Positions 16,113-24,665 are shown, counted from the stretch's first letter. The stretch: 48,302 bases of DNA from Gemmatimonadota bacterium (GCA_003246755.1 QKDC01000091.1:1-48302), one strand, 5' to 3'. Made by a program: numbers and translations. Notes: generated by a model not told the origin, from the sequence alone.

Positions 16113-16580
16113 ATGCGTCGCATTGCCTCCATCGTGGGCTTGATCTGGGTCGGCTTCTTGGCCTGTTCCAACTCAACGGGGCCCAGCAATCCAAACATCG
16201 AAGAGACCACCTTCGCCCCATCGCTCAATGTGGACTTGTCCGCCATGACCAAGACGGGATCGGGCCTCTATTATCGCGACCTCGTTATCGGGGCCGGAGC
16301 CCTGATCGTAGCGAACAATGAAGTTTCCACGCATTACACCGGGTGGCTGCCGAACGGGTTCCAGTTCGACCACAACGGGCCGAGTGATACGCCGTACAAG
16401 TTCACCGTTGGTGCGGGTCGTGTCATCGCCGGTTGGGACCAGGGAGTCCTCGGCATGCGGGTGGGGGGTGTGAGGCAGCTGGTGATTCCTCCGTCACTCG
16501 GATACGGTTCACAGGCCACCGGACCCATCCCGGCCAACTCCATCCTCGTGTTCACGGTGCAGATCGTAAGCGCTCAGTAG
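16113..16580 (+). CDS. FKBP-type peptidyl-prolyl isomerase, lipoprotein
   Basis: A 155-residue periplasmic prolyl isomerase anchored by lipid. The chosen ATG at 16113 has GGAG 9 bases upstream and gives a lipoprotein signal MRRIASIVGLIWVGFLAC with the modified Cys at residue 18. An upstream frame would bury this signal. The mature FKBP domain shows VSTHYTGWLPNG, FTVGAGRVIAGWDQGVLGMRVGG and LVIPPSLGYG, which contain most of the FK506-pocket residues, and ends FTVQIVSAQ. It is a single-domain form with no dimerisation extension. It is 102 bases downstream of the exporter permease, and nothing decisive links the two. Confidence 0.92.
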   Translation: MRRIASIVGLIWVGFLACSNSTGPSNPNIEETTFAPSLNVDLSAMTKTGSGLYYRDLVIGAGALIVANNEVSTHYTGWLPNGFQFDHNGPSDTPYKFTVGAGRVIAGWDQGVLGMRVGGVRQLVIPPSLGYGSQATGPIPANSILVFTVQIVSAQ

Positions 16581-16778
16581 GACCTCTTCTCTCGTAGCAC
16601 ACGGGTCCGGCAGGAGGCGGAGCCGGCGACCACGACATCCCGTGTGGCTGCAACACGCTGCCGTTTTTCTCTCCACGACGCCCGATCCCGGTACCAACTC
16701 ATTTGTTGCACCCATCCACCTTGGCATCCAGCCGTGGGGCACCCGCCCTGCGCGACCCAGATTCCAGGAGGGATGAGA

Positions 16779-18041
16779 ATGCGTCACGTCTCCGCGATCG
16801 TGCTGGCCCTCACTTTGATCGTTGCGACAGGCTGTGTCGACCTGCCTCCATCCAGTCCATCCGCGTCCGATCCTCCTTCGAACGGCCCCTCTCCGGCGCC
16901 CCTGATCCAGCATCCCCAACACGCTCGTCAAGAACGCCTCGCGCGCCGGTTTGCGATGGCGCTCAATCGTCCGGCCATCAGACAAATGGTCGCGGCACAA
17001 TTGACCGCGTCGCCCCACCCCGAGGGGAAGGTGCATTTCCAATGGCTGGTTGGCGCGGAGGCCGGTACACTGCGCTGGGCAATGGCGGGAGGGACACGCG
17101 ACGCGCTGATCGAGATCGACCGGGATCTGGCCTACTCCCTGACGCTCGAACTCTACCTTCCGGTGCCTACGCATCGCGACCAATGGGAGGGGGACCTCGA
17201 CATCCTGGTGGCGACCGCGATTGGAGATGAGGACGTACCGGTCGCCTTCGATACGCATGGCCAACGCTTCCTCCTCGACCCAGCTACGCCACCGACGACC
17301 CCTGTCCTCGCCCTCGTACCTTCAGAGCAGGCGTTCGCCGGTGCGTTTCCGATTCCGCCCGAATGTGACGATTGCCCTGATGCCGACGATGAAGCCGTCG
17401 ACCCGACCGGCGGAGGAATCGGTGAGGAGCCTCCGGGTGAAACAAGCCTGGTGAACCCGGGGCTCTACATGACGTATGCCAGTTTCGTCGGAACATTCGA
17501 GAGTTGGCTGAAGGGCTCTCCCGAGTTTGAAGTGCACGTGCTTGGACAAGATGGTGGGAGTCAGAGTCTCAAGTCGTACCAGTGTATCGGTGAGCACGCT
17601 GGTGGGCCGTATGTGTACGATCAAAACGACAAGACCTGGAGTGGGAGCGTCGTTCTCTTCTCACAGGCTCAACTCGACGCTTTCAAAGCGGCGCATCCCG
17701 GCCAGTCGCTTCGTATCACGATCATCGAGGATGATGACGGTGCGTGCGAAATCAAAACCAAGGGCGACAACCTTTCGGACGTTCTCAAGACGGTGGATGC
17801 CCTGTACAAGAGTTGGACCGGCGGGACCAACACGACCACGCCATTCGGGAAGTACTTCTCGACCGCTATCTCGCTACAGCAGGTCATCAAGAGTGCAGGC
17901 TCATGGGTCAACACCAATGATGAGATCGTCGGAACCGCAGTGGAAGATGCCATTGTGGGCACGTCTTGGCCGGGGGCCAACTGGATCGTCAAGGGCGAAA
18001 ACAGCATCACCACCGGTGGGATCCACCTCGAGATGCGGTGA
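16779..18041 (+). CDS. Hypothetical lipoprotein, 420 residues
   Basis: I do not recognise this protein. The ATG at 16779 is preceded by AGGAGG at a 7-base distance; an in-frame ATG at 16773 is too close to that site. A lipoprotein signal MRHVSAIVLALTLIVATGC is followed by a Ser/Pro-rich linker. Residues about 45-170 form an alpha/beta region (KVHFQWLVGAEAGTLRWAM). A Cys- and Asp-rich stretch, ECDDCPDADDEAVD, comes next, then a C-terminal domain of about 190 residues (FEVHVLGQDGGSQSLK, LRITIIEDDDGACEIKT). The acidic stretches could bind calcium, but this is speculation. It is preceded by a roughly 200-base gap and followed 50 bases later by another exported protein. Confidence 0.7.
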   Translation: MRHVSAIVLALTLIVATGCVDLPPSSPSASDPPSNGPSPAPLIQHPQHARQERLARRFAMALNRPAIRQMVAAQLTASPHPEGKVHFQWLVGAEAGTLRWAMAGGTRDALIEIDRDLAYSLTLELYLPVPTHRDQWEGDLDILVATAIGDEDVPVAFDTHGQRFLLDPATPPTTPVLALVPSEQAFAGAFPIPPECDDCPDADDEAVDPTGGGIGEEPPGETSLVNPGLYMTYASFVGTFESWLKGSPEFEVHVLGQDGGSQSLKSYQCIGEHAGGPYVYDQNDKTWSGSVVLFSQAQLDAFKAAHPGQSLRITIIEDDDGACEIKTKGDNLSDVLKTVDALYKSWTGGTNTTTPFGKYFSTAISLQQVIKSAGSWVNTNDEIVGTAVEDAIVGTSWPGANWIVKGENSITTGGIHLEMR

Positions 18042-18091
18042 TCATGCGGGTTTGTCGCCCGCGTTGGGCCAACAACCACAGGAAGGTGCGG

Positions 18092-18691
18092 ATGCGTGCT
18101 GCCATCGTAGCGGCGGTCCTCCTTGCCGCTGGTCGGGTCGCCCCCTCCGAAGCGCAATGGCACATCGGGGTGGGTATTGGCCGGGACGTGTATTCGGGAG
18201 TGTCTCGGGGCCATGTCGAGAATGGGTCCAGCTCGTTCAGGCCCTATCGACCGCTCATCTGGTCGCTCCGGATTGAAGTCCCGGGATCACACCCTCGGCT
18301 CAGCCTCGATGTGCGCTACTCGACACCGGATATCGGTCTCACGGGTGGTGACGTCACGCTGATACCCCACGGTTCGTTCCTCGAGATGGCTGGCGCGGCC
18401 CCAACCGTCGCCTGGACATTGCTGCGACTCACCTCCGGCGTGACGATCGAGGGAGAGACGGGACCGATTGTCGAGCGATGGCGGGTCCAGGACGTCGACG
18501 ATCGGACGCTGATCGGCGCCGAGGGAGGCTTGGCACTCCGCATCGAACTGGGGGGGCGTTTCGCCGCCCGATTCTCAGGCAGGGTGGCCGTCACTCCGGA
18601 GTCACCGCTCTCGGGCGCTCTGATCGACGGCTATGCACCGAGAGCCGGATGGAGGAGAGGCTTGGAGGGTACCGTGCTGTTACGGCTGTAG
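18092..18691 (+). CDS. Small exported protein, candidate outer-membrane barrel
   Basis: A 199-residue protein. The ATG at 18092 has GGAAGG 5 bases upstream and yields a signal peptide (MRAAIVAAVLLAAG...SEA, cleaved near residue 21). The mature part is rich in alternating hydrophobic/polar strands separated by Gly turns (WHIGVGIGRDVYSG, LIWSLRIEVPG, RLSLDVRYSTPD, GGLALRIELGGRFAARFSG) and ends LEGTVLLRL with a hydrophobic C-terminal residue. This suggests an eight-stranded outer-membrane barrel, though the terminal residue is Leu rather than Phe. It follows the 420-residue lipoprotein on the same strand. No family was recognised. Confidence 0.6.
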   Translation: MRAAIVAAVLLAAGRVAPSEAQWHIGVGIGRDVYSGVSRGHVENGSSSFRPYRPLIWSLRIEVPGSHPRLSLDVRYSTPDIGLTGGDVTLIPHGSFLEMAGAAPTVAWTLLRLTSGVTIEGETGPIVERWRVQDVDDRTLIGAEGGLALRIELGGRFAARFSGRVAVTPESPLSGALIDGYAPRAGWRRGLEGTVLLRL

Positions 18692-18716
18692 CGGGGCTGA
18701 CTCGCTCAGGAGCGTC

Positions 18717-19238
18717 TTACCCTCCCACCGGGGAGCCGCACGAACCACAGAAACGACTGCCCGGGTCGATGGGCGCGTGACAGGTGGCACAGCCTGAGTC
18801 GCCCCCGAACAGGGCAAGCCCGCAACTCGAGCAGAACCGGGCATCCGCTTCAGGTCGTGGGCCGCACAGGGGACAGATCAACCCTCTCTGCCCTTGCGTG
18901 GTCTCACCTCGTAAGACCGCAACACGATCGGCGACTAATTGCTCGATGATGTGGTCGGAGGAGGGAGCCCTCCTGGCGTCCTCCGCTTGCATCGCGGCCA
19001 GTGCTTCGCGGGAGTATCTCTCTTTCAGGACGGCGTGGTCCTCGTCGGAGAGCTTGCCTGTCGCTCGATCGAAATCGATCTCCTTGAGGGCAATGAGGGC
19101 GATTCCCTTCGGTGTCTCGTCCGGGTCGTCCGGTTCGACGAAGGAGGGGTTGGCGACCTCAGGCCGCTGAAGGGGATCGAGAATGAGCCAAAGGACAAGC
19201 CCCGCGAGGAGAATGGCAGCAAGGACTTCGAGCCCCAT
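18717..19238 (-). CDS. CcmI-like membrane protein with C-terminal zinc ribbons
   Basis: A 173-residue protein. One membrane helix (residues 4-20) is followed by ALKEIDFDRATGKLSDEDH and VLKERYSREAL, which closely follows the cytoplasmic loop of CcmI. Where CcmI has a second helix and periplasmic TPRs, this protein carries two zinc ribbons (CPLC...CSSC and CATC...CGSC). It is the last gene of the ccm operon; its ATG shares one base with the ccmH stop. A role in presenting apocytochrome to CcmF/CcmH is inferred from CcmI. The zinc ribbons would lie in the cytoplasm in this topology. Confidence 0.8.
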   Translation of the reverse strand: MGLEVLAAILLAGLVLWLILDPLQRPEVANPSFVEPDDPDETPKGIALIALKEIDFDRATGKLSDEDHAVLKERYSREALAAMQAEDARRAPSSDHIIEQLVADRVAVLRGETTQGQRGLICPLCGPRPEADARFCSSCGLALFGGDSGCATCHAPIDPGSRFCGSCGSPVGG

Positions 19239-19774
19239 CAGTCGGCGACCTCGGAGAGTTCCTGCTCCAAGCGACTCAGGTCCTCTCCAGTTGGTGCAGC
19301 CAGGTCATCGGGAATGGGGCTCTCGATCGTGGTCGGCAGAGTTCGCTGCTTCCGCGCGAGCACGACGGCGAGCACCGACCCCGCCACTAGGATCGCCAGG
19401 CCAGGCACCAGGTAGCCCGCCAAGTTGAAGCCCACGGGAGTCGGCGCCATGAGAATCTGCTCGCCGTACTTCTCCACGAACACCTGCGAGATCTCTTCCG
19501 GGGTCAGCCCCTGCTCATAGTGTGTGAGGATCTCAGCGTGGAGTTGCGGAGAATAGGAACAGGTGAAGTCGGTGGTTCGGCAGGTGAAGATGTCGAGGTT
19601 ACAGCCACAGGTGCACTTGAGGGTGAGTTCGAGCGACCGGATGACGGCGTCGTTGTCCCCTTCACCCACGGGATTCCGTAACGCACCGGCTGCCGCCGGG
19701 TCGCGGAGTCGGTCGTCCTGCCACCAGAGGGCCGTCATGGCCCCCAGACTCGTGAAGAACTCCCTGCGCTCCAT
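19238..19774 (-). CDS. ccmH: Cytochrome c maturation protein CcmH, CTCGC variant
   Basis: A 178-residue thiol-redox partner that keeps apocytochrome c cysteines reduced before haem attachment. Standard CcmH proteins have LRCxxC. Here the corresponding segment is LKCTCGCNLDIFTC (Cys54, 56, 58 and 65), a cysteine-rich form. The helical region LTPEEISQVFVEKYGEQILMAPTPVGFN and the C-terminal membrane helix (about residues 128-147) are typical. The N-terminus, ERREFFTSLGAM, resembles a twin-arginine signal although the protein is also anchored at its C-terminus. The start is the ATG at 19774, sharing one base with the ccmF stop (TGATG); a longer frame would run antisense through the ccmF tail. Confidence 0.88.
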   Translation of the reverse strand: MERREFFTSLGAMTALWWQDDRLRDPAAAGALRNPVGEGDNDAVIRSLELTLKCTCGCNLDIFTCRTTDFTCSYSPQLHAEILTHYEQGLTPEEISQVFVEKYGEQILMAPTPVGFNLAGYLVPGLAILVAGSVLAVVLARKQRTLPTTIESPIPDDLAAPTGEDLSRLEQELSEVAD

Positions 19775-21849
19775 CAGTTTGCCTCCACTCCAGTCACCAC
19801 GGGAGCCGCGACCGCTGGTTCGGGCGGTCCCGAGAGGGTCGTTTCGAATCCAGCCTGCGCTTCCCGTCGACCGAGTCGACCAACGGGTCGACCGCCCGGC
19901 CACATCGCGAGTAGTCCGCCGAACACGAGAATCGCGCCGCCGGCCCAAACCCACCAGACCAACGGGTTGATCGTGATCGCGAAGTTCGCCCGCTCCGTGC
20001 CACCGATGGAGCCGGCGTATACGACATAGATGTCCTCCCGAAGGTCGCTCATGATCCCGACTTCGGTCGAGGGTTCGAACGTCTTCTCCCCGAAGCTATC
20101 CACGTGCTGCCGCTTCTCGGACTTGATGACGCCAATCTTGGTGCCATCCCGCGCAACTTCAAGAGTCGCGGCGGAGACGATGCGATTCAACGCCGTGTAC
20201 TGGGATACGCCGAGGTGCGTGAAGGTGTAGGTATGCCCATAGGGTGATGCGAGACTCGCTGTCTCACCCGGGCTAAGGGTGGCTTCCCGGTTGGTCTTGA
20301 AGGCCATGCCGGCAAATGCCACGAAGAGCACGAGGATTCCCACGTGGACCAGGTATCCACCGTACCGCCGGCGATTGCGATTGATCAGTCGCGCGAGGGC
20401 AAGCGGAAAAACCTCGCTGTACATTCTCATCCGAGCCGCAATTCCCCGCTGAAATTCCTGGAGCACGGTTCCCAGGACGAATCCCGCAAGCGAGATCGAC
20501 ATCATCGCCCATCCGTTCCGCATACCCGCCGCGAGGAGCGAGAGCGCCACCACGACGGCCAGAATGGTCGGGAAGACAAACTGACGCCTGAGGTTCGCCG
20601 GTGATGTCCTCCGCCAAGCGATCAAGGGGCCAACACCCGTGAGGAAGAGCAGGAAGAGACCCAAGGGGATGTTGACACGGTTGAAGAAGGGCGGACCTAC
20701 CGTGATCTTGACCCCCCGCACGGCCTCGGAAAGGATGGGGAAGAGCGTGCCCCACAGCACGGAAAAGGCAATGCCGACGAGGATCAGGTTGTTGAAGAGA
20801 AACGCCGCCTCGCGACTTGCCATCGACTCCAGCTTGCTGTCGGCTTCGAGTGCAGGCCACCGGAGGTAGAGGAGGCTGAAAGACAACACGCCGACGGTGA
20901 GCAAGAAGCCCAGGAAGAAGTACCCGACATTTGACTGCGTGAAGCTGTGAACACTGGCAATGACGCCTGATCTCGTGATGAACGTCCCGAAGATGCTCAG
21001 AAGGAAGGTGACCACAATCAGGGAGACGTTCCAGCGTTTCAGCATTCCCCGCTTTTCCTGGATCATGACCGAATGCAGGAACGCCGTCATGGTGAGCCAG
21101 GGCAGGAGACTCGCATTCTCAACCGGGTCCCACGCCCAATAGCCACCCCAACCCAATTCCACATAGGCCCACCACATGCCCAGGGTGATTCCCACGGACA
21201 GGAAGAGCCAGGAGAGGATCGTCCACTTTCGGATGGCGTGGATCCACCCGGTATCGAGTTTCTTGCTGAGGAGGGCTGCGATGGCGAACGCAAAAGGAAT
21301 CGTGATGCTGATGTACCCGAGATACAGCATGGGCGGATGGATGACCATGCCCGGGTTTTGGAGCTGTGGATTGAGTCCGCGGCCATCCGCGGGGGTAAAT
21401 GCCAGTCGCTCGAAGGGGTTGGCCGAGAACAACATCGTCACAACGAAGAACGCCGTCACCCCCGTCGTGATGGCAGCGACATACGGCAGCAACCGGGCAT
21501 GTCGGCGACTCGTGACCACTTGTGCCACGGCCCCGAACAGCGACAGGACCAACGCCCAGAAGAGGAGTGATCCCTTTTGTCCCGCCCAGAAGGCGGTGAC
21601 GACGTAGGAGGTGGGGAGATTTCTGGACGTGTAGGCCGCCACGTACTCGATGTTGAAGTCGTGGGTGATCAGGCCCTTCCAGAGGGCAAGGGCGGCCACG
21701 ATCATCGCGATCATCTGGCCGTAGGCCGCACGGGTGACACTGGCGGCGAGTTCCGGATTCCCTTTCCATCGACCCGAGAGCCCGACCCCGGCTCCCCAGA
21801 TACCCGCGAAGAGAGCCAGCCACAGGGCGAATTGACCGAGGAGGGTCAT
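19774..21849 (-). CDS. ccmF: Cytochrome c haem lyase subunit CcmF
   Basis: A 691-residue polytopic protein of the haem-handling family that transfers haem from holo-CcmE to apocytochrome c. The tryptophan-rich signature WGGYWAWDPVENASLLPWL is intact, and conserved His residues (HPPMLYLGY and HSFT) flank it. The N-terminal half contains about a dozen membrane helices. A periplasmic domain near residues 545-650 precedes the last helix. The ATG at 21849 is used because it follows the ccmE stop by one base and begins the first conserved helix (MTLLGQFALW); an upstream GTG-type start would overlap ccmE. Length is normal. A Pro/Ala-rich tail follows the last helix. Confidence 0.96.
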   Translation of the reverse strand: MTLLGQFALWLALFAGIWGAGVGLSGRWKGNPELAASVTRAAYGQMIAMIVAALALWKGLITHDFNIEYVAAYTSRNLPTSYVVTAFWAGQKGSLLFWALVLSLFGAVAQVVTSRRHARLLPYVAAITTGVTAFFVVTMLFSANPFERLAFTPADGRGLNPQLQNPGMVIHPPMLYLGYISITIPFAFAIAALLSKKLDTGWIHAIRKWTILSWLFLSVGITLGMWWAYVELGWGGYWAWDPVENASLLPWLTMTAFLHSVMIQEKRGMLKRWNVSLIVVTFLLSIFGTFITRSGVIASVHSFTQSNVGYFFLGFLLTVGVLSFSLLYLRWPALEADSKLESMASREAAFLFNNLILVGIAFSVLWGTLFPILSEAVRGVKITVGPPFFNRVNIPLGLFLLFLTGVGPLIAWRRTSPANLRRQFVFPTILAVVVALSLLAAGMRNGWAMMSISLAGFVLGTVLQEFQRGIAARMRMYSEVFPLALARLINRNRRRYGGYLVHVGILVLFVAFAGMAFKTNREATLSPGETASLASPYGHTYTFTHLGVSQYTALNRIVSAATLEVARDGTKIGVIKSEKRQHVDSFGEKTFEPSTEVGIMSDLREDIYVVYAGSIGGTERANFAITINPLVWWVWAGGAILVFGGLLAMWPGGRPVGRLGRREAQAGFETTLSGPPEPAVAAPVVTGVEAN

Positions 21850-21850
21850 C

Positions 21851-22273
21851 TCAGGTCCGTGTTCCTTCTTCGAACTCCGCCTCGTACCGAGAGCCGCACT
21901 TGGCGAGCACCTCAGTAGCTTGGAAGACCCCATCCCGCCCGAGTCTCCCCTCGACGATCACTTCGATGTCATTTGCGTCCGTGAAGGTATCGGGCACCAG
22001 GCCCACATACGTCACCGGATACTCTTGCGTCCCATCGGTGATCGAAAAGTCGACGCGCCGCGCGGCGTCATCTCGACGGATCGATCCAGGCACCACCTTC
22101 GCCCCGACCTTGATCCCGACGTCGTAGAACGTGGGATCCGACAGTGTCTTCTCCGCGAGTTCCGTCGGGGTGAGGAAGTAGACTCCCGTCTCCTTGACAC
22201 CCGTGACCACGAGAAACGTCAGCGTCGCGATGATCACTCCAGCACCGAGCAAAAACTTCAGTTGGGGCTTCAT
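21851..22273 (-). CDS. ccmE: Haem chaperone CcmE, CxxxY variant
   Basis: A 140-residue periplasmic haem chaperone with an N-terminal anchor (about residues 6-26) and an OB-fold domain (VGAKVVPGSIRRD, VTYVGLVPDTF, DIEVIVEGRLG). In E. coli the haem is bound covalently by His in HxxxY. Here the site is LAKCGSRY, Cys126 and Tyr130, so the His is Cys. CxxxY forms are known from archaea and some Desulfovibrio, where they work with a modified Ccm pathway. The gene precedes ccmF by one base and follows the zinc-ribbon/TPR gene by 36 bases. CcmA, B, C, D and G are not in the window. Confidence 0.93.
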   Translation of the reverse strand: MKPQLKFLLGAGVIIATLTFLVVTGVKETGVYFLTPTELAEKTLSDPTFYDVGIKVGAKVVPGSIRRDDAARRVDFSITDGTQEYPVTYVGLVPDTFTDANDIEVIVEGRLGRDGVFQATEVLAKCGSRYEAEFEEGTRT

Positions 22274-22309
22274 GCCTGCCCTCCAGACGGATGACTTAGG
22301 TGGAACTCC

Positions 22310-23080
22310 CTACCGGCCAACGCCCTCTGCCTGGGCGGTCCGGGCAAACTCGTCGAGCATGGTGCGATGATCCTGATACTCCTGCCGCGTGCCCCCTATC
22401 TCCTTCTCCCACACCGCCAGGAATCCGGAACGGGCATTCGACAGCTGTTCGGTATCCCCCGAAAAACGCGCCACAGCCGCGCGAAGCACGAACCCGAAGA
22501 GGTGGTCGGGATACTCGAGGAGAATGCTGTCGGCCAACTGCCGGGCAGCCGTGACATCGCCGCTGTGGAGGCGAAGCATGGCCGCATGGTAGCGGGCGTC
22601 GGCGTCCACCACTTCGAGATTGTTATACGCCTGCAGGGCCATCGGCGAGAAGGACGCGACCGTGGTCGTATCACCCTGCTCGGCGGCGGTCATGACGCGA
22701 TTGTAGAGCCGATCGAACTGTTCGCGAGGTGTCATCTGACTCAGATCCGGAAGGCCACCTCCAACGACACTCCCAACGCCCGGCGCCGACCCCAGGGGCG
22801 CCGTTTGCGGGGACTGCGTACGAAACAGAAGGACCAACACCAATCCCAACACAGCAACGCCTGCCACCGCCACGGGAAGGACGGGGAACCCCCCCTGCCT
22901 GGCCCTCCCGACCACCGCCGGACGCCGCACCTCTGTACCGCAAGACGTGCAGAATCGCGCTCCCCGGCCAAGCTTCGCACCACAGGACGGGCACTGCGGA
23001 GCCCCCATGGGAGCCCCACACTCGCTACAAAACTTGCCCTGACTGCGAGCCCCACAGGATGGACACGGTTCTATGGTCAT
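22310..23080 (-). CDS. Zinc-ribbon, membrane-anchored TPR protein
   Basis: A 256-residue protein. Two N-terminal double-zinc-ribbon units (CPSCGARSQGKFCSECG and CPSCGAKLGRGARFCTSCG) are followed by one membrane helix (about residues 78-97), a Gly/Pro linker and a helical region with TPR-like periodicity (YNRVMTAAEQGDT, AAMLRLHSGDVTAARQLADS). The ribbons would be cytoplasmic and the TPRs periplasmic. The ATG at 23080 starts the first ribbon; a GTG at 23134 would add 18 unconserved residues. It leads the ccm operon, 36 bases before ccmE. The TPR half may supply the part missing from the CcmI-like protein at the operon's other end; that is inference. Confidence 0.75.
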   Translation of the reverse strand: MTIEPCPSCGARSQGKFCSECGAPMGAPQCPSCGAKLGRGARFCTSCGTEVRRPAVVGRARQGGFPVLPVAVAGVAVLGLVLVLLFRTQSPQTAPLGSAPGVGSVVGGGLPDLSQMTPREQFDRLYNRVMTAAEQGDTTTVASFSPMALQAYNNLEVVDADARYHAAMLRLHSGDVTAARQLADSILLEYPDHLFGFVLRAAVARFSGDTEQLSNARSGFLAVWEKEIGGTRQEYQDHRTMLDEFARTAQAEGVGR

Positions 23081-23155
23081 CGGTCGTCCCGGTTCTCCTC
23101 CTAAAGCGAATACGGAATCTGGGTCCGTCCCCACAACCAGACAAGGCGAGTCGGG

Positions 23156-23169
23156 ATTATCTCAGAGAT
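23156..23169 (-). promoter_or_regulatory. Possible promoter element upstream of the ccm operon
   Basis: The 103-base gap between glpK and the zinc-ribbon gene holds, on the minus strand, GATAAT (23161-23156), a five-of-six match to a -10 box. It partly overlaps the perfect palindrome ATCTC-A-GAGAT (23159-23169). No convincing -35 hexamer is present at 16-18 bases, so this is weak evidence. The palindrome may be an operator. Confidence 0.25.
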
Positions 23170-23183
23170 GTTTTAAGAGTCCT

Positions 23184-24665
23184 TCACAGTTCGGTTTCCC
23201 TGGCCCAGGAGAGGGTGGTCCGAACCGCACGCGCCCACCCGGCCAACAACCGCTCACGACCTGCCTCTTCCAGAGATGGTTCGAAGCGGTCACAGACGAG
23301 TGCCTCCAGAAGCGAGTCCGGAGAGGACCAGACCCCCGAGGCCATTCCCGCGAGGAGCGCAGCACCCAAACCCGTCGTCTCCACCATGGCGGGTCGTTCC
23401 ACGGGCATCCCCAAGATGTCGGCCTGGAACTGCATCAGCCAATCGTTGGTCGACGCCCCACCATCGACCCGGAGGGCCGGTACCCGCAGCCCGGGTCCGG
23501 CGATCATAGCAGTCAACAACTCATGGGTGCCGAATGCCATGGCTTCGAGTGCCGCTCGAACCAGGTGCGCACGCGTGCTCCCCCGGGTGAGCCCCGTGAT
23601 GGTCCCGCGCGCATTGGCCTCCCAGTGAGGCGACCCCAGGCCGACGAACGCCGGCACGAAACTCACTCCGCCGGTGTCGGGGACGCTGCAAGCCAGCGCC
23701 TCTGACTCCACGGCAGATTCCAAGAGCCCAAGCCCGTCTCGCAGCCATTGAATCGCGGCTCCGGCAATGAAGACGCTTCCTTCCAGGGCAAATTGGGGCT
23801 CGCCACGGGGCCCGCAGGCGATTGTCGTGAGTAAACCCGCTCCCGGCTTCGGCCGGCTGGCACCGGCGTGCACCAAGAGGAATGCCCCGGTGCCGTAGGT
23901 GTTCTTGGCCGTCCCGGGAATCATACAGCCCTGCCCGAAGAGAGCGGCCTGCTGGTCTCCCGCGATTCCGGCAATGGGTAAGGGTGCCCCGAAGTGCTCT
24001 CGGGCACATTCCCCAATGACCCCGGATGACGGGGTGATCTCGGGAAGAAGCTCCATCGGAACACCGAACAGGGCGCAGAGATCTTGGTCCCACGCCTTGC
24101 GATCGAGCGAATAGAGCATGGTGCGGGATGCGTTGGTATGGTCCGTCACATGACGGCCCCCGGTCAGCCGGGCGACGATCCAACTGTCGACCGTCCCCGC
24201 TTGGAGTTCCCCTGCGATGGCTCGTTTTCGAATCCGATCGTCCCGCAGCAACCACTCGAGCTTCGTGGCGGAGAAGTACGGATCGAGCAGGAGGCCGGTC
24301 CGTTCTCGGATCCAATCCTCTCTCCCCTGCTCCCGAAGGACCTGACATCTTGCCGAGGTCCGGCGGTCCTGCCACACGACTGCACGATGCACAGGCCGCA
24401 GCGTGTCACGCTCCCAGAGCACGACGGTTTCACGCTGGTTGGTGATCCCAATTGCGACTGGTTGCTCTCCAGAGGATTCGATCGCCTCGCGAGCGGCACC
24501 GACGGTAGACACCACGAGCTCTTCGGCGTCATGCTCGACCCAGCCGGGCTCCGGGAAATGCTGCGAAATCTCACGGTAGCCGCGACCGAGTACCGTTCCG
24601 TCTTGGTGAATGACCAAGGCTGTCGATCCCGTGGTCCCCTGATCGAGCGCAAGGATGGAAGACAT
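23184..24665 (-). CDS. glpK: Glycerol kinase
   Basis: A 493-residue FGGY-family kinase that phosphorylates glycerol to sn-glycerol 3-phosphate. The phosphate-1 motif ALDQGTTGSTALVI opens the protein. GITNQRETVVLWERD, TYGTGAFLLVHAG and the C-terminal GGASTNDWLMQFQADILG with ERPAMVETTGLGAALLAG are diagnostic of GlpK rather than of xylulokinase. Length and motif order are normal. No glpF or glpD is adjacent. It is divergent from the enoyl-CoA hydratase gene across 64 bases and is followed by the ccm operon on the same strand. Confidence 0.97.
   Translation of the reverse strand: MSSILALDQGTTGSTALVIHQDGTVLGRGYREISQHFPEPGWVEHDAEELVVSTVGAAREAIESSGEQPVAIGITNQRETVVLWERDTLRPVHRAVVWQDRRTSARCQVLREQGREDWIRERTGLLLDPYFSATKLEWLLRDDRIRKRAIAGELQAGTVDSWIVARLTGGRHVTDHTNASRTMLYSLDRKAWDQDLCALFGVPMELLPEITPSSGVIGECAREHFGAPLPIAGIAGDQQAALFGQGCMIPGTAKNTYGTGAFLLVHAGASRPKPGAGLLTTIACGPRGEPQFALEGSVFIAGAAIQWLRDGLGLLESAVESEALACSVPDTGGVSFVPAFVGLGSPHWEANARGTITGLTRGSTRAHLVRAALEAMAFGTHELLTAMIAGPGLRVPALRVDGGASTNDWLMQFQADILGMPVERPAMVETTGLGAALLAGMASGVWSSPDSLLEALVCDRFEPSLEEAGRERLLAGWARAVRTTLSWARETEL

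Noticed and set aside
16641-16668. Hairpin CGTGT...ACACG followed by TTTTT after the FKBP gene
   Set aside because: The stem has only five pairs, the T-run starts six bases after the stem, and the site is 60 bases beyond the stop; too weak to call a terminator.
19775-19954. N-terminal extension of ccmH upstream of 19774
   Set aside because: It would be translated out of frame through the conserved end of ccmF and is Arg/Ser-rich without family similarity.
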